Assembly: GCA_947382625.1 (NCBI GenBank)
Contig: CANDAG010000009.1
Location: forward strand, 1-64,000
DNA length: 64,000 nucleotides
From: an uncultured Lachnospiraceae bacterium
Lineage (GTDB): Bacteria; Bacillota; Clostridia; Lachnospirales; Lachnospiraceae
Reading direction: 5' to 3'
A model generated the notes under the pieces. The model had not been told where the DNA came from. It did not search any database and saw nothing but the letters and a program-made list of their open reading frames with translations. The position numbers were made by a program, and so were the translations under genes. This document shows positions 53,015 through 62,471 of this stretch, piece by piece; position 1 is the stretch's first letter; each line of letters opens with the position of its first letter.

Positions 53015-54936
53015 CTCATAATCCTTATGATCCTTGCCTCATATCCCTGCAGCAGGCCTCTTTCCCCTTTTCTTCCTGCTGCCGGGTCTGCGGGAAATCT
53101 CCCGTTTTCCCCATTCCCTCGCGGTCCCGCCGTATCATACACCACTTCATAGCTCTCCCTCAGGGGAAAGGCCCGGCAGGGCTTTTTTCCCAAGTTGCAG
53201 TCCACCACAAACACCCTCCCGTGAAGCGCCCTCACATACACAAACCGGTCCTTCTTCTTAGATAGCACACGGAAGGATCCATAAACCAGAGCCTTCTCCT
53301 CATGCCGCAGACGAAGCAATCTCTTATATGCGGCAAGCACCTCCTTCTTAGGCTCCTGATACAGGCCCTCATGGTAAGGCGGAAGCTTCTTATTCCAGGG
53401 CAGAAGCACCCTTCCATGCTCCCTTGTCCCGGCAAGGATATCCCCGAAAACCTTTTCGGCCGGCTCTTTGCCGATGTGCTCTGCATAGTATCCTTTTGCC
53501 TCCACGTCCGTGATCTGCTCCATGGAAGTAAAGGCATAATTGGCAAGTCCCATCTCATCTCCCTGAAAGATAAAAGGGGTTCCCTTAAGGGTAAACTGCA
53601 TCACCGCCAACAGCTTTGAAAGGGCAGTATGGCAGGAGGCGTCCCTGGTGATCTTGCTGATCATCCGGGGATTGTCATGGTTATTATAAAAAAGAGACAT
53701 CCAACAGTTGTTTCCGTAATTTTCCATCCAGTCGATCATATAATCCCTGAAATAATTCAGGTCATACTCATAATCCTCCATCCGGACATGCCCCGGCGTT
53801 TCCAGATGGTCAAAGGAAAAGACCATATCCAGCTCTTTCCGCTCTTCCCCGGTCACAAGCTGGCTCATTTTCATCCCCAGCCCCGGTGTCTCTCCCACTG
53901 AAAAAGCCCCGTGAGGCTCAAAGGCCTTCTCCCTGATCTCCCTCAGATACTGATGGAGCCTTGGTCCGTAGTAATAATGCTCGATCCCGCAAAAGCCCAT
54001 AAGGTTTCCAATAGTCTCATTTCCATTAGGAAGTCTGCCGTCAGAAAGCCTTGGAGCCTTGGAAATATAATTGATCACATCCATGCGGAAGCCGTCCACC
54101 CCTTTGTCCAGCCAGCGGTTCACCATGGCGATCACCTCTTCCCGCACAGCAGGATTTTCCCAGTTTAAGTCCATCTGCTTTTTGGAAAAAAGATGTAATG
54201 CCCAGCTGTCTGTCTCCTCCTCATAATTCCATGCAGAACCGGAAAAAAAGGAAGTCCAGTTATTGGGCGGCGTATGGCTTCCGTCATCCTTACAGAAAAA
54301 GTAATAATCCCTGTACGGAGAATCCGGTTTTTTGGCCTGCTGATACCAGGTATGCTCATCGGAGGTATGGTTCACCACCAGATCCATGATCAGCCGCATC
54401 CCCCGTTTATGAGCCTCAGAAAGAAGCCGGTCAAAATCCTCCATGGTCCCGAATTCTTCCATGATCCTGTCATAATCCCGGATATCATAGCCGTTATCAT
54501 CATTAGGAGAATCGTAAACAGGAGAGAGCCAGAGGGCATCCACCCCCAGCTTTTTCAGATAATCCAGCTTGCTGATGATCCCCTTAAGGTCACCGATCCC
54601 GTCCCCATTACTGTCGCAAAAGCTGCGGGGATAGATCTGATAAAAAACCGCTTCCTTCCACCACTTCGGCGTGATCCTTCCCTTAGAAGCCTTCGGTTTA
54701 TCCTGCTCGCTTCCCACCAGCTCCAGCAGCGCGTCAAAGAAGTCCATTCCCAGCTGCCGACGGGTCAGGTTCGCAAGGGTACGCAGCTTTAACCCGGAAA
54801 CCGCTTTGTTGGTGATGGTCTTCTCCGGCAATCCCATCTGCAGCAATACCCTTGCAAGAGCGTCATGTCCTACAGGATTCTCATACAGCTCCCCTACCGT
54901 ACTGTCATAGGTCAGCCATTTCTTTTCTCTTCCCAT
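53011..54936 (-). CDS. GH13 alpha-glucosidase, oligo-1,6-glucosidase-like
   Basis: 641 residues, cytoplasmic. Residues 88-570 are the GH13 barrel with YQIYPRSFCDSNGDGIGDL, DLVVNHTSDEH, nucleophile Asp286 in GFRMDVIN, acid Glu349 in VGETPG and NNHDNPR. Val287 after the nucleophile is typical of alpha-1,6 cleavage. Residues 1-85 are an extra helical module not present in the usual enzyme (YDSTVGELYENPVGHDALARVLLQMGLP). The ATG follows GGAGAAGC, and the gene reads on from the GPH symporter gene. Confidence 0.92.
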   Translation of the reverse strand: MGREKKWLTYDSTVGELYENPVGHDALARVLLQMGLPEKTITNKAVSGLKLRTLANLTRRQLGMDFFDALLELVGSEQDKPKASKGRITPKWWKEAVFYQIYPRSFCDSNGDGIGDLKGIISKLDYLKKLGVDALWLSPVYDSPNDDNGYDIRDYDRIMEEFGTMEDFDRLLSEAHKRGMRLIMDLVVNHTSDEHTWYQQAKKPDSPYRDYYFFCKDDGSHTPPNNWTSFFSGSAWNYEEETDSWALHLFSKKQMDLNWENPAVREEVIAMVNRWLDKGVDGFRMDVINYISKAPRLSDGRLPNGNETIGNLMGFCGIEHYYYGPRLHQYLREIREKAFEPHGAFSVGETPGLGMKMSQLVTGEERKELDMVFSFDHLETPGHVRMEDYEYDLNYFRDYMIDWMENYGNNCWMSLFYNNHDNPRMISKITRDASCHTALSKLLAVMQFTLKGTPFIFQGDEMGLANYAFTSMEQITDVEAKGYYAEHIGKEPAEKVFGDILAGTREHGRVLLPWNKKLPPYHEGLYQEPKKEVLAAYKRLLRLRHEEKALVYGSFRVLSKKKDRFVYVRALHGRVFVVDCNLGKKPCRAFPLRESYEVVYDTAGPRGNGENGRFPADPAAGRKGERGLLQGYEARIIRIMR

Positions 54937-55007
54937 TGCTTCTCCTTTTCATGGGCAAGCGCTTCTTTACGCCTGCCCGCAGCCTGCTCTCTATTATCTG
55001 TAAAAGG

Positions 55008-56504
55008 TTATCCCTTCTGCAATTCCCGGCAGATCCTGTCATACTCTTCCTCATCCAGCTTATATTTCTTCTTATATAAAAGATAGGATATCAGCATCAG
55101 GGTACAGGGAACCAGGGTCATAGCCAGCATCAGGCCAATGCTCTGTCCTGCCGTAACGCCGCTTTGTCTCCCGCCTGCGGAGCCAAAGATCACTGCAGAT
55201 ATTTGGGTCAGCTTCTGCTCTTCCGTGATCAGCCCCTGGGCGCACTGCTGTTCCAGATCGGAAATTTGATTGGTATAGCCGGTGACGCCAAAGATCAGAT
55301 AGGTGGCGGAAGTGAGGGCAACGATCAATGCGGAGCTCATCTTTGTGATAAAAGGGCGCAGGGAAGCGATGATCCCCTCATCTCTTGTGCCGAATCGGTA
55401 CTCATTGTACTCCACTGTATTCATAATGGAAATCATCATGATCAGATAAAAGCAATACTGCCCAAAATTGGAAACCATATATCCCAAAACCAGCACCCAA
55501 AACTTCACCATTCCGATCTCGGTGACTGCCAGTGAAAGAAGCATCATGGCATAGCCTGTAATGGATGTGGCCATCATCAGTCCCATCAGCTTTTTCCGGT
55601 GGATATGTCTGGAGATCACCGGATAAAAGATCATCAGAAATGCCGTCGCCGCCATACCTACCATATTGAACAGGGAAAACAGAGTTCCGTTATATCCGAA
55701 GGTAAAATAAATATAGGTAGAGCCGATCCCGCCGATCACCAGTCCGTTCCCCACCTGCTGGATCAGGAAGATCACGGAAACCCACACCAGCTGGTCATTT
55801 CTGCCAATGGTCTTAACGATCTGCCCGAAGGAAAATCTTTCCTTCTTCCCGGCGGCTGATTCCGGTTCCCGGTTTTCTTCCACCCCAAACAACGTAAACA
55901 AAGTAAATAAAGGCGCCAGAACAGCGATCATAAGCGCCACCCTTCCGTAAGCGATCGCCGTACTGCCGCCGATAGCCCCGGAGCCTGTGGTAAACATGGG
56001 GATCAGGATAGACGCCAGAGTACCGCCGATACCGGCAAACAAGGTTGCCCTGGAGGTAAACTGATTTCTGGCGTTGGCGTCAGAGCCCAGGGCCGGGATC
56101 ATTCCCCAATAGGAAATATCGCTCATTGTGTAGGTAATGCTGAAAGCGAAATACATCAGTGCAAAAAACCACACAAAGCGCCATCCCTGGAACTCCATAT
56201 TAAACATCAGATAGATCACCACCGAGGTGGTCACGCCCCCAATGGCCATCCAGGGCTTGAACTTCCCGAACCTGGAGTGAGTCCTCTCGATAATATTACC
56301 CATGACCGGATCATTGAGTGCGTCGAATACCCTTGCAGCGATCATGATCCCGGTGATCGCTGCAAGCTGCGCCCCGTCCAGCGAATGAGTGAACAGCACA
56401 AAGGTCAGCAGGTAGCTGTTGATCAGACAGTACACTGCATCCCTCCCCATGGTCCCTAACGGAAAATAGATCAGATTCTTTTTGGTTCTTTTTTCGTTCT
56501 GCAT
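55008..56504 (-). CDS. GPH-family glycoside/cation symporter
   Basis: 498 residues, about twelve membrane helices. MARVFDALNDPVMGNIIERTHSRFGKFKPWM is the family motif (DPxxG...R.G..RPW). It imports a glycoside with Na+ or H+; together with the glucosidase 71 bp downstream it probably serves isomaltose-like sugars. A hairpin at 56521-56551 lies in its leader or ends the fucosidase message. Confidence 0.9.
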   Translation of the reverse strand: MQNEKRTKKNLIYFPLGTMGRDAVYCLINSYLLTFVLFTHSLDGAQLAAITGIMIAARVFDALNDPVMGNIIERTHSRFGKFKPWMAIGGVTTSVVIYLMFNMEFQGWRFVWFFALMYFAFSITYTMSDISYWGMIPALGSDANARNQFTSRATLFAGIGGTLASILIPMFTTGSGAIGGSTAIAYGRVALMIAVLAPLFTLFTLFGVEENREPESAAGKKERFSFGQIVKTIGRNDQLVWVSVIFLIQQVGNGLVIGGIGSTYIYFTFGYNGTLFSLFNMVGMAATAFLMIFYPVISRHIHRKKLMGLMMATSITGYAMMLLSLAVTEIGMVKFWVLVLGYMVSNFGQYCFYLIMMISIMNTVEYNEYRFGTRDEGIIASLRPFITKMSSALIVALTSATYLIFGVTGYTNQISDLEQQCAQGLITEEQKLTQISAVIFGSAGGRQSGVTAGQSIGLMLAMTLVPCTLMLISYLLYKKKYKLDEEEYDRICRELQKG

Positions 56505-56520
56505 GTTTTCCCCCCTGCTA

Positions 56521-56551
56521 AAAAGGAAATGAGCTTTGGCTTCTCATTTCC
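56521..56551 (-). terminator. Terminator between fucosidase and GPH symporter genes
   Basis: CTCATTTCC (56543-56551) pairs with GGAAATGAG (56525-56533) followed on the minus strand by TTTTT. A TATAAT (minus strand, 56573-56578) lies upstream of it, so it could also act as an attenuator in the symporter leader. Confidence 0.75.
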
Positions 56552-56606
56552 CGTGTGCATAACCATAATTCTATTATAGACTTATATCAAACAAAAATAA
56601 AGTAAT

Positions 56607-57644
56607 TTATAGCTCAGATAATATGGCAGCCTCTCTCAAAATTTCCTGGCATCTTACAGGAAATCTTCCCAGCCCGTCAGGTCCCACATTCAAAAGATAG
56701 TTAATCCCCATTCCGTTCAGCTTACGCCTGATGGCTGCTACCTCCTCCGGGTTCTTCCAGTTCTGATCCCAGGCACAGTACCCCCAGCTGTCGTTCATGG
56801 TAGCGGCAGTCTCATAAAGCCCGTAAGGCGAAGGCTTGAAGCCTCCGATATCGTTCATATCAACCTGCCCGGGATCCATATTTTCGGGCATGGATTCCGG
56901 TATCTCGTTGTCTCCCAGAGAAACATAGTCATAGGCCCCGTTGCCCAGCCTTGAATTGATCAGACAATCCGGCTGGTATTTTTTGACCAGTTCAAAAATC
57001 TTTTGGCTGTGCTCCTGGCTTAAGGTCATGGGAACATCAAACCAGACAAGGCAAAGCTCCCCATAATTTCTCAGGATCTCTTCGATCTGAGGATAGATCT
57101 TTTTTTCAAAGCAGATATTAAAATCCTTCTTTTCATTGTCCGGAAAATCCCAGTCATTACACCAGGCCGTTCCCGCACAGGGGATATGTCCGGACTTATA
57201 GCCGCCTCCGTGGGGCTCATGCCAGTCCAGATCCTGGGAATAATAAAGCCCCAGCTTCAGGCCATGCTTATAGCACGCCTCCGAGATCTCACCCACAATA
57301 TCCCGCCCGAAGGGGGTGGCGTCAACCACGTTGAACTTATCGGCTTTGGAATGAAACAGGGCAAAGCCATCATGGTGCTTACTGGTCACCACCATATATT
57401 TCATACCGCATTCCTTTGCAAACCTCACCCACTCCTCCGCATCAAAAAATACGGGATTAAAGGCCCTTGCCAGCTTTTCATATTCCGCTATGGGAATCCT
57501 CTGGTTTGTCTGGATCCATTCACTGTAGCTGCCGCTGCGCCTGCCGTTCCACTCACCGGCAAGCAGGGAATAGAGTCCCCAGTGGATCATCATGCCATAC
57601 CCGGCTTCTTTAAACCATTTTCTGTTATCCATTTTCTTTAACAT
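56607..57644 (-). CDS. GH29 alpha-L-fucosidase
   Basis: 345 residues from the ATG at 57644 (AGGAGATTTCGG upstream). TIM-barrel of GH29: WFKEAGYGMMIHWGLYS, KYMVVTSKHHDGFALF, LGLYYSQDLDWHEP and nucleophile Asp203 in LVWFDVP. Shorter than extracellular forms, no signal peptide and no C-terminal sandwich domain, so it is an intracellular fucosidase acting on imported oligosaccharide. Close to an MFS importer. Confidence 0.93.
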   Translation of the reverse strand: MLKKMDNRKWFKEAGYGMMIHWGLYSLLAGEWNGRRSGSYSEWIQTNQRIPIAEYEKLARAFNPVFFDAEEWVRFAKECGMKYMVVTSKHHDGFALFHSKADKFNVVDATPFGRDIVGEISEACYKHGLKLGLYYSQDLDWHEPHGGGYKSGHIPCAGTAWCNDWDFPDNEKKDFNICFEKKIYPQIEEILRNYGELCLVWFDVPMTLSQEHSQKIFELVKKYQPDCLINSRLGNGAYDYVSLGDNEIPESMPENMDPGQVDMNDIGGFKPSPYGLYETAATMNDSWGYCAWDQNWKNPEEVAAIRRKLNGMGINYLLNVGPDGLGRFPVRCQEILREAAILSEL

Positions 57645-57746
57645 CCGAAATCTCCTGTTATAATAAATTCTTGTTTTCTTTAAAACCACTTATTTTGCAC
57701 GGGATTTGGCACATAAGGCAATATCCCATAAAAATAGATTATCAAA

Positions 57747-57784
57747 AAAAGCCGGACGCTACAAGAGATATTCCGGCTTTTTTA
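57747..57784 (-). terminator. Terminator of the second MFS gene
   Basis: AAAAGCCGGA (57747-57756) pairs with TCCGGCTTTT (57772-57781); T-rich on both sides, so it terminates the leftward MFS gene. Confidence 0.85.
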
Positions 57785-57790
57785 CTTTTG

Positions 57791-58972
57791 TCAACTACAT
57801 CGCACCTTCTTCGTCCCCCGGCAAACAATGATCATGCCCGCCAGAGAACAGACTACCGCAAATAAGAGCATTGCATTTACACCGAAACGGTCGATCAGAT
57901 TTCCCCCTGCGGCCGCGCCAAGTACACTCCCAATGGTATAAGTCATGGTAAACCAGGCCTGCCCCTTGACGGTATCCTCCGGCTTCATGATGGAATTGAC
58001 ATAAAATACAGAACTGACTGTTATCAATCCCCAGCCCATCATCTGAAGCAGCTGAACCGCATAAAAAGCATTTACAGACCGGCACAGAAGCGTTCCCAGA
58101 GCCTTCAACATGAAAAAAACTGTGGAAATCCGAAACCAGATATCACAGCGCACATGCTTAAGCATTTTAGAAAAAAGAAACATTACCGGCAATTCCATCA
58201 CAGCGGAAAGGGCTATGGCGACTCCCATTTCCCCGCTGCCTCCTCCCTTACTCTGAACGATCTGGAAGGTAAAGCTGTTCAGCAACACATGACTGATATA
58301 CAAAAGGACGCAACCTGTCAAAACAATGGAAAAGCCGGGATACCTTTTTAAGAAAACAGCGCCTTCTGCCCTGTCCTTACCATCCCCGTCTTCTTTTTTG
58401 TCCGTTACCTCCGTCTTACAAAAGGGATACCGCCATACGGCGATCACAAACAAAAGGAAAACAGCCGACATAACAACAGGTACTGTAATACTCCCAAAAT
58501 CCTCTGCCCAGATTCCTGTCACATAGGCTATGACAGCATACGCAGCAGAACCGATCCCACGGGCAACGCCGTAATTCGGCCCGGCATTCTCATCCGTATT
58601 CAAAACCCCCAGGGAATTGACAAGAGGCGTAGCGATCTGCAATAGAGCAATGCACAGACCGAAGCAGATTCCTGTGACCCAAAGCCCGTCCCTGAAAAGG
58701 AGCAGACATACTGCGCCTGAAAATATTGCGGTCCCTACCGCCAATATGATCTGTTTCAGAGAAATCTTAACCGACCGGTCTGCATAACCGGCGATCACCG
58801 GCTGCAGGAGGGCAGATACCACGCCTGCTGCCGCAATGATCACTCCAATCTGTGAGTTACTGAATCCACGGTCCAAAAGGTAAAGACTGGCAAATCCGAG
58901 GATCGATGCAAACCCCATCCAATAAAATCCCTGAACCAGGGCATAGTCAAATGTGAAATCACGGCGTTTCAT
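57791..58972 (-). CDS. MFS transporter (MFS_1-like), next to the fucosidase
   Basis: 393 residues from the ATG at 58972 (AAGGAGCATTATGCC upstream). About twelve membrane helices; LYLLDRGFSNSQIGVIIAAAGVVSALLQPVIAGYADRS is the usual first half motif. It resembles the LacY-type MFS_1 group. The gap to the fucosidase contains a strong terminator, so the fucosidase is transcribed separately. Possible import of fucosylated or simple sugars. Confidence 0.88.
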   Translation of the reverse strand: MKRRDFTFDYALVQGFYWMGFASILGFASLYLLDRGFSNSQIGVIIAAAGVVSALLQPVIAGYADRSVKISLKQIILAVGTAIFSGAVCLLLFRDGLWVTGICFGLCIALLQIATPLVNSLGVLNTDENAGPNYGVARGIGSAAYAVIAYVTGIWAEDFGSITVPVVMSAVFLLFVIAVWRYPFCKTEVTDKKEDGDGKDRAEGAVFLKRYPGFSIVLTGCVLLYISHVLLNSFTFQIVQSKGGGSGEMGVAIALSAVMELPVMFLFSKMLKHVRCDIWFRISTVFFMLKALGTLLCRSVNAFYAVQLLQMMGWGLITVSSVFYVNSIMKPEDTVKGQAWFTMTYTIGSVLGAAAGGNLIDRFGVNAMLLFAVVCSLAGMIIVCRGTKKVRCS

Positions 58973-59091
58973 GGCATAATGCTCCTTCCTCAATCACACG
59001 TACTAATTGTCATCCTGATTCTTTTATTATATAGGGGCTCCACCTCTTGTCAACCACTTACGCGGCGTTCTTCACAATGGAGACAGAACTA

Positions 59092-61692
59092 CTACTCCCT
59101 GATCTCCTCCACGATGCTGCTCCTCTTTTGCAGCCCATACACGATCCCGGGCACTGACAGGCCCAAAACAAGCAGCGCCGGGCAGCATAGCAGTGCCGGG
59201 AGCGCTGTGAATTTATATTGGATGAACCAGAGTCCATCTCCCACAGCCTTAAGCGCCGTCAGGGAAAACAGTGTTCCCAAAAGCAGCGACGCCACAGCTG
59301 AGAGCAGGGCGTAGCACACTCCTTCTGCCATCAGCATCCCGACAAGCTGCCGCCTGGTCATGCCAATGGCCTCCATCATGGCAAATTCCCGTTTTCTTCC
59401 GGCAATGCCGGTAATGATCACATTGATAAAATTCAGGATCCCGATCAGCCCGATCATACCGCAGAGCCCTGTTCCTACCAGCATCACCATTCCCACCAGT
59501 TCATTAAAGGTTCCTTCGTACTGCTTCCGGGATTCATAGGACATATCAGGCTCCGTTTCCGTTGTGTAGGTTTTCAAAAAATCCTCCATAACCTCCTCCT
59601 GCCCATCCTTTACATCCAGAAGATAGCTCATAAGATATACATCCGAAAAGTTTTTCTTAAATTCCTCCGCCGATAAATAATAGGAAAAATCGCTGCTTAT
59701 ACGGTTGGAAAGGCTGTACCCATGCCTTTTTACAACAGCTATGATCTCATACTCCCGCAGAGCCCCGTCTCCATACTGCAGACACACCCGATCCCCGGCA
59801 TGATGCTTTACTCTCTCCTCCAGCACATGTCCGTCATCATCCACCTCCACTCCGTAAAGAAGGTAATTTCCACTCTCCAGCTTTTCCCAGATCACTGAAG
59901 GATCCGTCTCTCCCTCTGTCACTGTCATTTTGGACAGTACGAAAGGTTCGATCCCGTGCATATCAACGCAATAACTGCCTGCTACATATCCGGCAAAGGG
60001 CTGGAAGCCCTCCGGCGTATATCTGCCGGGAACCCCTTCCTCATTCTGGGTGATATAAGCAGGAACCTCCCAGCTCTCCACTGGCATACGGGCTCCATTC
60101 ATATTCATGTAGATCCTGCCGCCATCCTGAAAGCTTTCCTGCTGCCTGCAGGCCTCTATAAAGCTTTCGGAAAGGCTCACCTCCCTGGCCATCTGTTCAT
60201 TCACAGGATAATATCTGTAATTCCACAAAGCCGCATTACCGATGATATCCTCGCACAGGATCATCTTATTCAAAAAGCTTTCCCTGTCAATGGACTTTGC
60301 CACAGTGTAAACACTGTTCATCAAAACCACCGTCAGAGACAGAGACAGGATCACCACCGCCGTTCTGCCCTTGCTCCTGCCCAGATTGGAAAACGCCATT
60401 CTGAAAAGCTTGCCGCCGTCTGTAGTCCTTTTTTGTTTCCTGCATCTTTTTCCATACTCCGTGTAGCGAAGAGCCTCCATGGGGGAAACCTTCCCTGCGA
60501 TCCGGGCAGGCTTCCACTCTGAGATCAGAACCGTAACAATGGTAAAAATTGCAGCGCCTGCAAAGATACCGGGATGAGGAGAAACCGAAAATGCTCCTTT
60601 TTCCCCCGAAAGCGCTGTCTGACTGATCACAGGAAAGATGATCTTTCCTGCCAGAAATCCTAAGAAAAGTCCCGCCGGTGTTCCCATAAGGCACAGCCAG
60701 AATGCCTGTCTTCGCAGGATTCTTCTGATCTGCCGTCCGGTAGTCCCTATGGTTTTCAAAAGCCCGTAATAGCGGATATCCCGAATAATGGAAATCTGGA
60801 AGATATTGTAAATGATCAGATAACCGGTGACCATGATCAGTAAAATCGCGAAGCCGATTCCCATCATTGTCAGCGGATCGCCTCCCACCCCATCAGTGAG
60901 ATAGGCCCAGTTTGCATTGGAAGCAATGTAATCCGCCGCTCCTTCCTCCAGGGAAAAGCCACTGTCCGTGATCACCTTATTAAGCTTCTCCTGAATATTC
61001 CGTGAATTGGAAAAGAAAATCTGCATGGAAATTGTTCCTTCACTAAAACCGCCCTTCGGCGTCTGATCCGGCCAGATCTCATGGGCATACTGATCCAGGT
61101 ACGCCTCTGAGACAAACACAAATCCCACATTCATGGCCTCTGCCGCCTCTGTCACCCCGCTTACCCTGAAGCTGCGCTTTACCGGCTCGCTGTCATAATG
61201 GGGTTTTACCTCCAGCGTCACCTCACATCCGGCCCGGGGCTCTAATCCCAGAAGCTCCATGGATTTCTGATCCATCAGGATCTCATCCGCTGCCACAGGC
61301 GCTTTCCCTTCCCTGATCCGGACAAACCAGTGAGGATACATATACTCATCAAGATAATGCATTTCCACATGCCGCTTCAAAAACTCCGGATTTTCCACCG
61401 CATTGGCCACACTGATATCCCTGCCGCACTCCCTGATGGAAGGGTGCTGTTTCAGGATCTCATACTGCTCCTGCGTAATATCCTTGATAACTCCATGGGC
61501 ATCGCCTCCTGCCTGCAGCATGGCGCTGCGCTGCATCTTCTCTGCCAGTCCTATCCCGATGGTGAATACTGCCGTAAACAAAACCGCTGTCAACGCTATG
61601 GCTATGGCCGCAATGGTATTGCGGGTTTTGTTTGCCTGAAAGCTTTTCACCGCCAGACGGCTGATGGCCCGGTTGTTTTTCACCTTACCCAT
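59092..61692 (-). CDS. FtsX-type ABC transporter permease
   Basis: 866 residues from the ATG at 61692 (GGGCGGTGAG upstream; a GTG nine bases earlier is possible). Two FtsX cores of four helices, with MGIGFAILLIMVTGYLIIYNIFQISIIRDI near 285 and VGMVMLVGTGLCGMIGLIGILNFINVIITGIAGRKREFAMMEAIGMTRRQL near 760, separated by a large extracellular part. Overlaps the ATPase by 8 bp. Likely exports or senses a peptide or antimicrobial. Confidence 0.9.
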   Translation of the reverse strand: MGKVKNNRAISRLAVKSFQANKTRNTIAAIAIALTAVLFTAVFTIGIGLAEKMQRSAMLQAGGDAHGVIKDITQEQYEILKQHPSIRECGRDISVANAVENPEFLKRHVEMHYLDEYMYPHWFVRIREGKAPVAADEILMDQKSMELLGLEPRAGCEVTLEVKPHYDSEPVKRSFRVSGVTEAAEAMNVGFVFVSEAYLDQYAHEIWPDQTPKGGFSEGTISMQIFFSNSRNIQEKLNKVITDSGFSLEEGAADYIASNANWAYLTDGVGGDPLTMMGIGFAILLIMVTGYLIIYNIFQISIIRDIRYYGLLKTIGTTGRQIRRILRRQAFWLCLMGTPAGLFLGFLAGKIIFPVISQTALSGEKGAFSVSPHPGIFAGAAIFTIVTVLISEWKPARIAGKVSPMEALRYTEYGKRCRKQKRTTDGGKLFRMAFSNLGRSKGRTAVVILSLSLTVVLMNSVYTVAKSIDRESFLNKMILCEDIIGNAALWNYRYYPVNEQMAREVSLSESFIEACRQQESFQDGGRIYMNMNGARMPVESWEVPAYITQNEEGVPGRYTPEGFQPFAGYVAGSYCVDMHGIEPFVLSKMTVTEGETDPSVIWEKLESGNYLLYGVEVDDDGHVLEERVKHHAGDRVCLQYGDGALREYEIIAVVKRHGYSLSNRISSDFSYYLSAEEFKKNFSDVYLMSYLLDVKDGQEEVMEDFLKTYTTETEPDMSYESRKQYEGTFNELVGMVMLVGTGLCGMIGLIGILNFINVIITGIAGRKREFAMMEAIGMTRRQLVGMLMAEGVCYALLSAVASLLLGTLFSLTALKAVGDGLWFIQYKFTALPALLCCPALLVLGLSVPGIVYGLQKRSSIVEEIRE

Positions 61693-62380
61693 GGAGCTCA
61701 CCGCCCTTCTGCGTCCTGCTCACGATCCTTCCATCCTCAATGTGCACGATCCTGTCCGCCATCTGTGCGATCTCTTCATTATGAGTGATCATCACCATGG
61801 TCTGCCCGAAGCGCTCTCCCGTGGTCTTCATCAGCCCCAACACATCCTGACTGGTGGCCGAATCCAGATTCCCGGTAGGCTCATCAGCCAATACGATCAC
61901 CGGCTTTGAAGCCAGCGCCCTGGCTATCGCCACTCTCTGCTGCTGTCCTCCCGAAAGCTGAGAGGGAAGGGCGTAGATCTTACTCTCCAGCCCAAGGGTC
62001 TCGATCACGCTCTCAATAAATCCCTTATCGATTCTGTTTCCGTCCAGCTCAATGGGAAGCACAATATTTTCATAGACATTCAGCACCGGTACCAGATTAA
62101 AGCTCTGGAACACAAAGCCGATCTTCCGTCTTCTGAAGATGGTCATAGCTTCCGTCTTCAGAGAAAAGATATTTTTCCCGTCCACCAGCACAGACCCGGA
62201 GGTGGGCCGGTCAAGCCCGCCAAGCATATTAAGAAGCGTGGACTTACCGCTGCCCGATGTGCCTACGATAGACACAAACTCCCCCTTCTCCACGGCAAGA
62301 TCCACACCGTCTAAGGCCTTTACCATAGCTTCCCCTTCCCCATAATATTTTTTCAGGTTCTCTGTTCTCAAAATCTCCAT
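61685..62380 (-). CDS. ABC transporter ATP-binding protein (MacB/LolD type)
   Basis: 231 residues. Walker A GTSGSGKST near 40-48, signature LSGGQQQRVAIARAL near 142, Walker B VIVLADEPTGNLDSAT. It powers the FtsX-type permease translated from the overlapping gene. It follows the two-component genes across a terminator-like hairpin, implying regulated expression. Confidence 0.93.
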   Translation of the reverse strand: MEILRTENLKKYYGEGEAMVKALDGVDLAVEKGEFVSIVGTSGSGKSTLLNMLGGLDRPTSGSVLVDGKNIFSLKTEAMTIFRRRKIGFVFQSFNLVPVLNVYENIVLPIELDGNRIDKGFIESVIETLGLESKIYALPSQLSGGQQQRVAIARALASKPVIVLADEPTGNLDSATSQDVLGLMKTTGERFGQTMVMITHNEEIAQMADRIVHIEDGRIVSRTQKGGELHG

Positions 62381-62395
62381 ATTCTTCTCCTCTTT

Positions 62396-62433
62396 AAAAA
62401 AGTCTGTCTATGCAGCTTTTGCATAAACAGACT
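62396..62433 (-). terminator. Hairpin between the kinase and the ABC genes
   Basis: AGTCTGT and ACAGACT arms (62401-62407, 62427-62433) with inner TATGCA/TGCATA pairs, followed on the minus strand by a T run at 62400-62396. Terminator or attenuator before the ATPase gene. Confidence 0.75.
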
Positions 62434-62471
62434 ATATCAAATCATTCTTTCCCAAATCTTTCTGAAATCTT

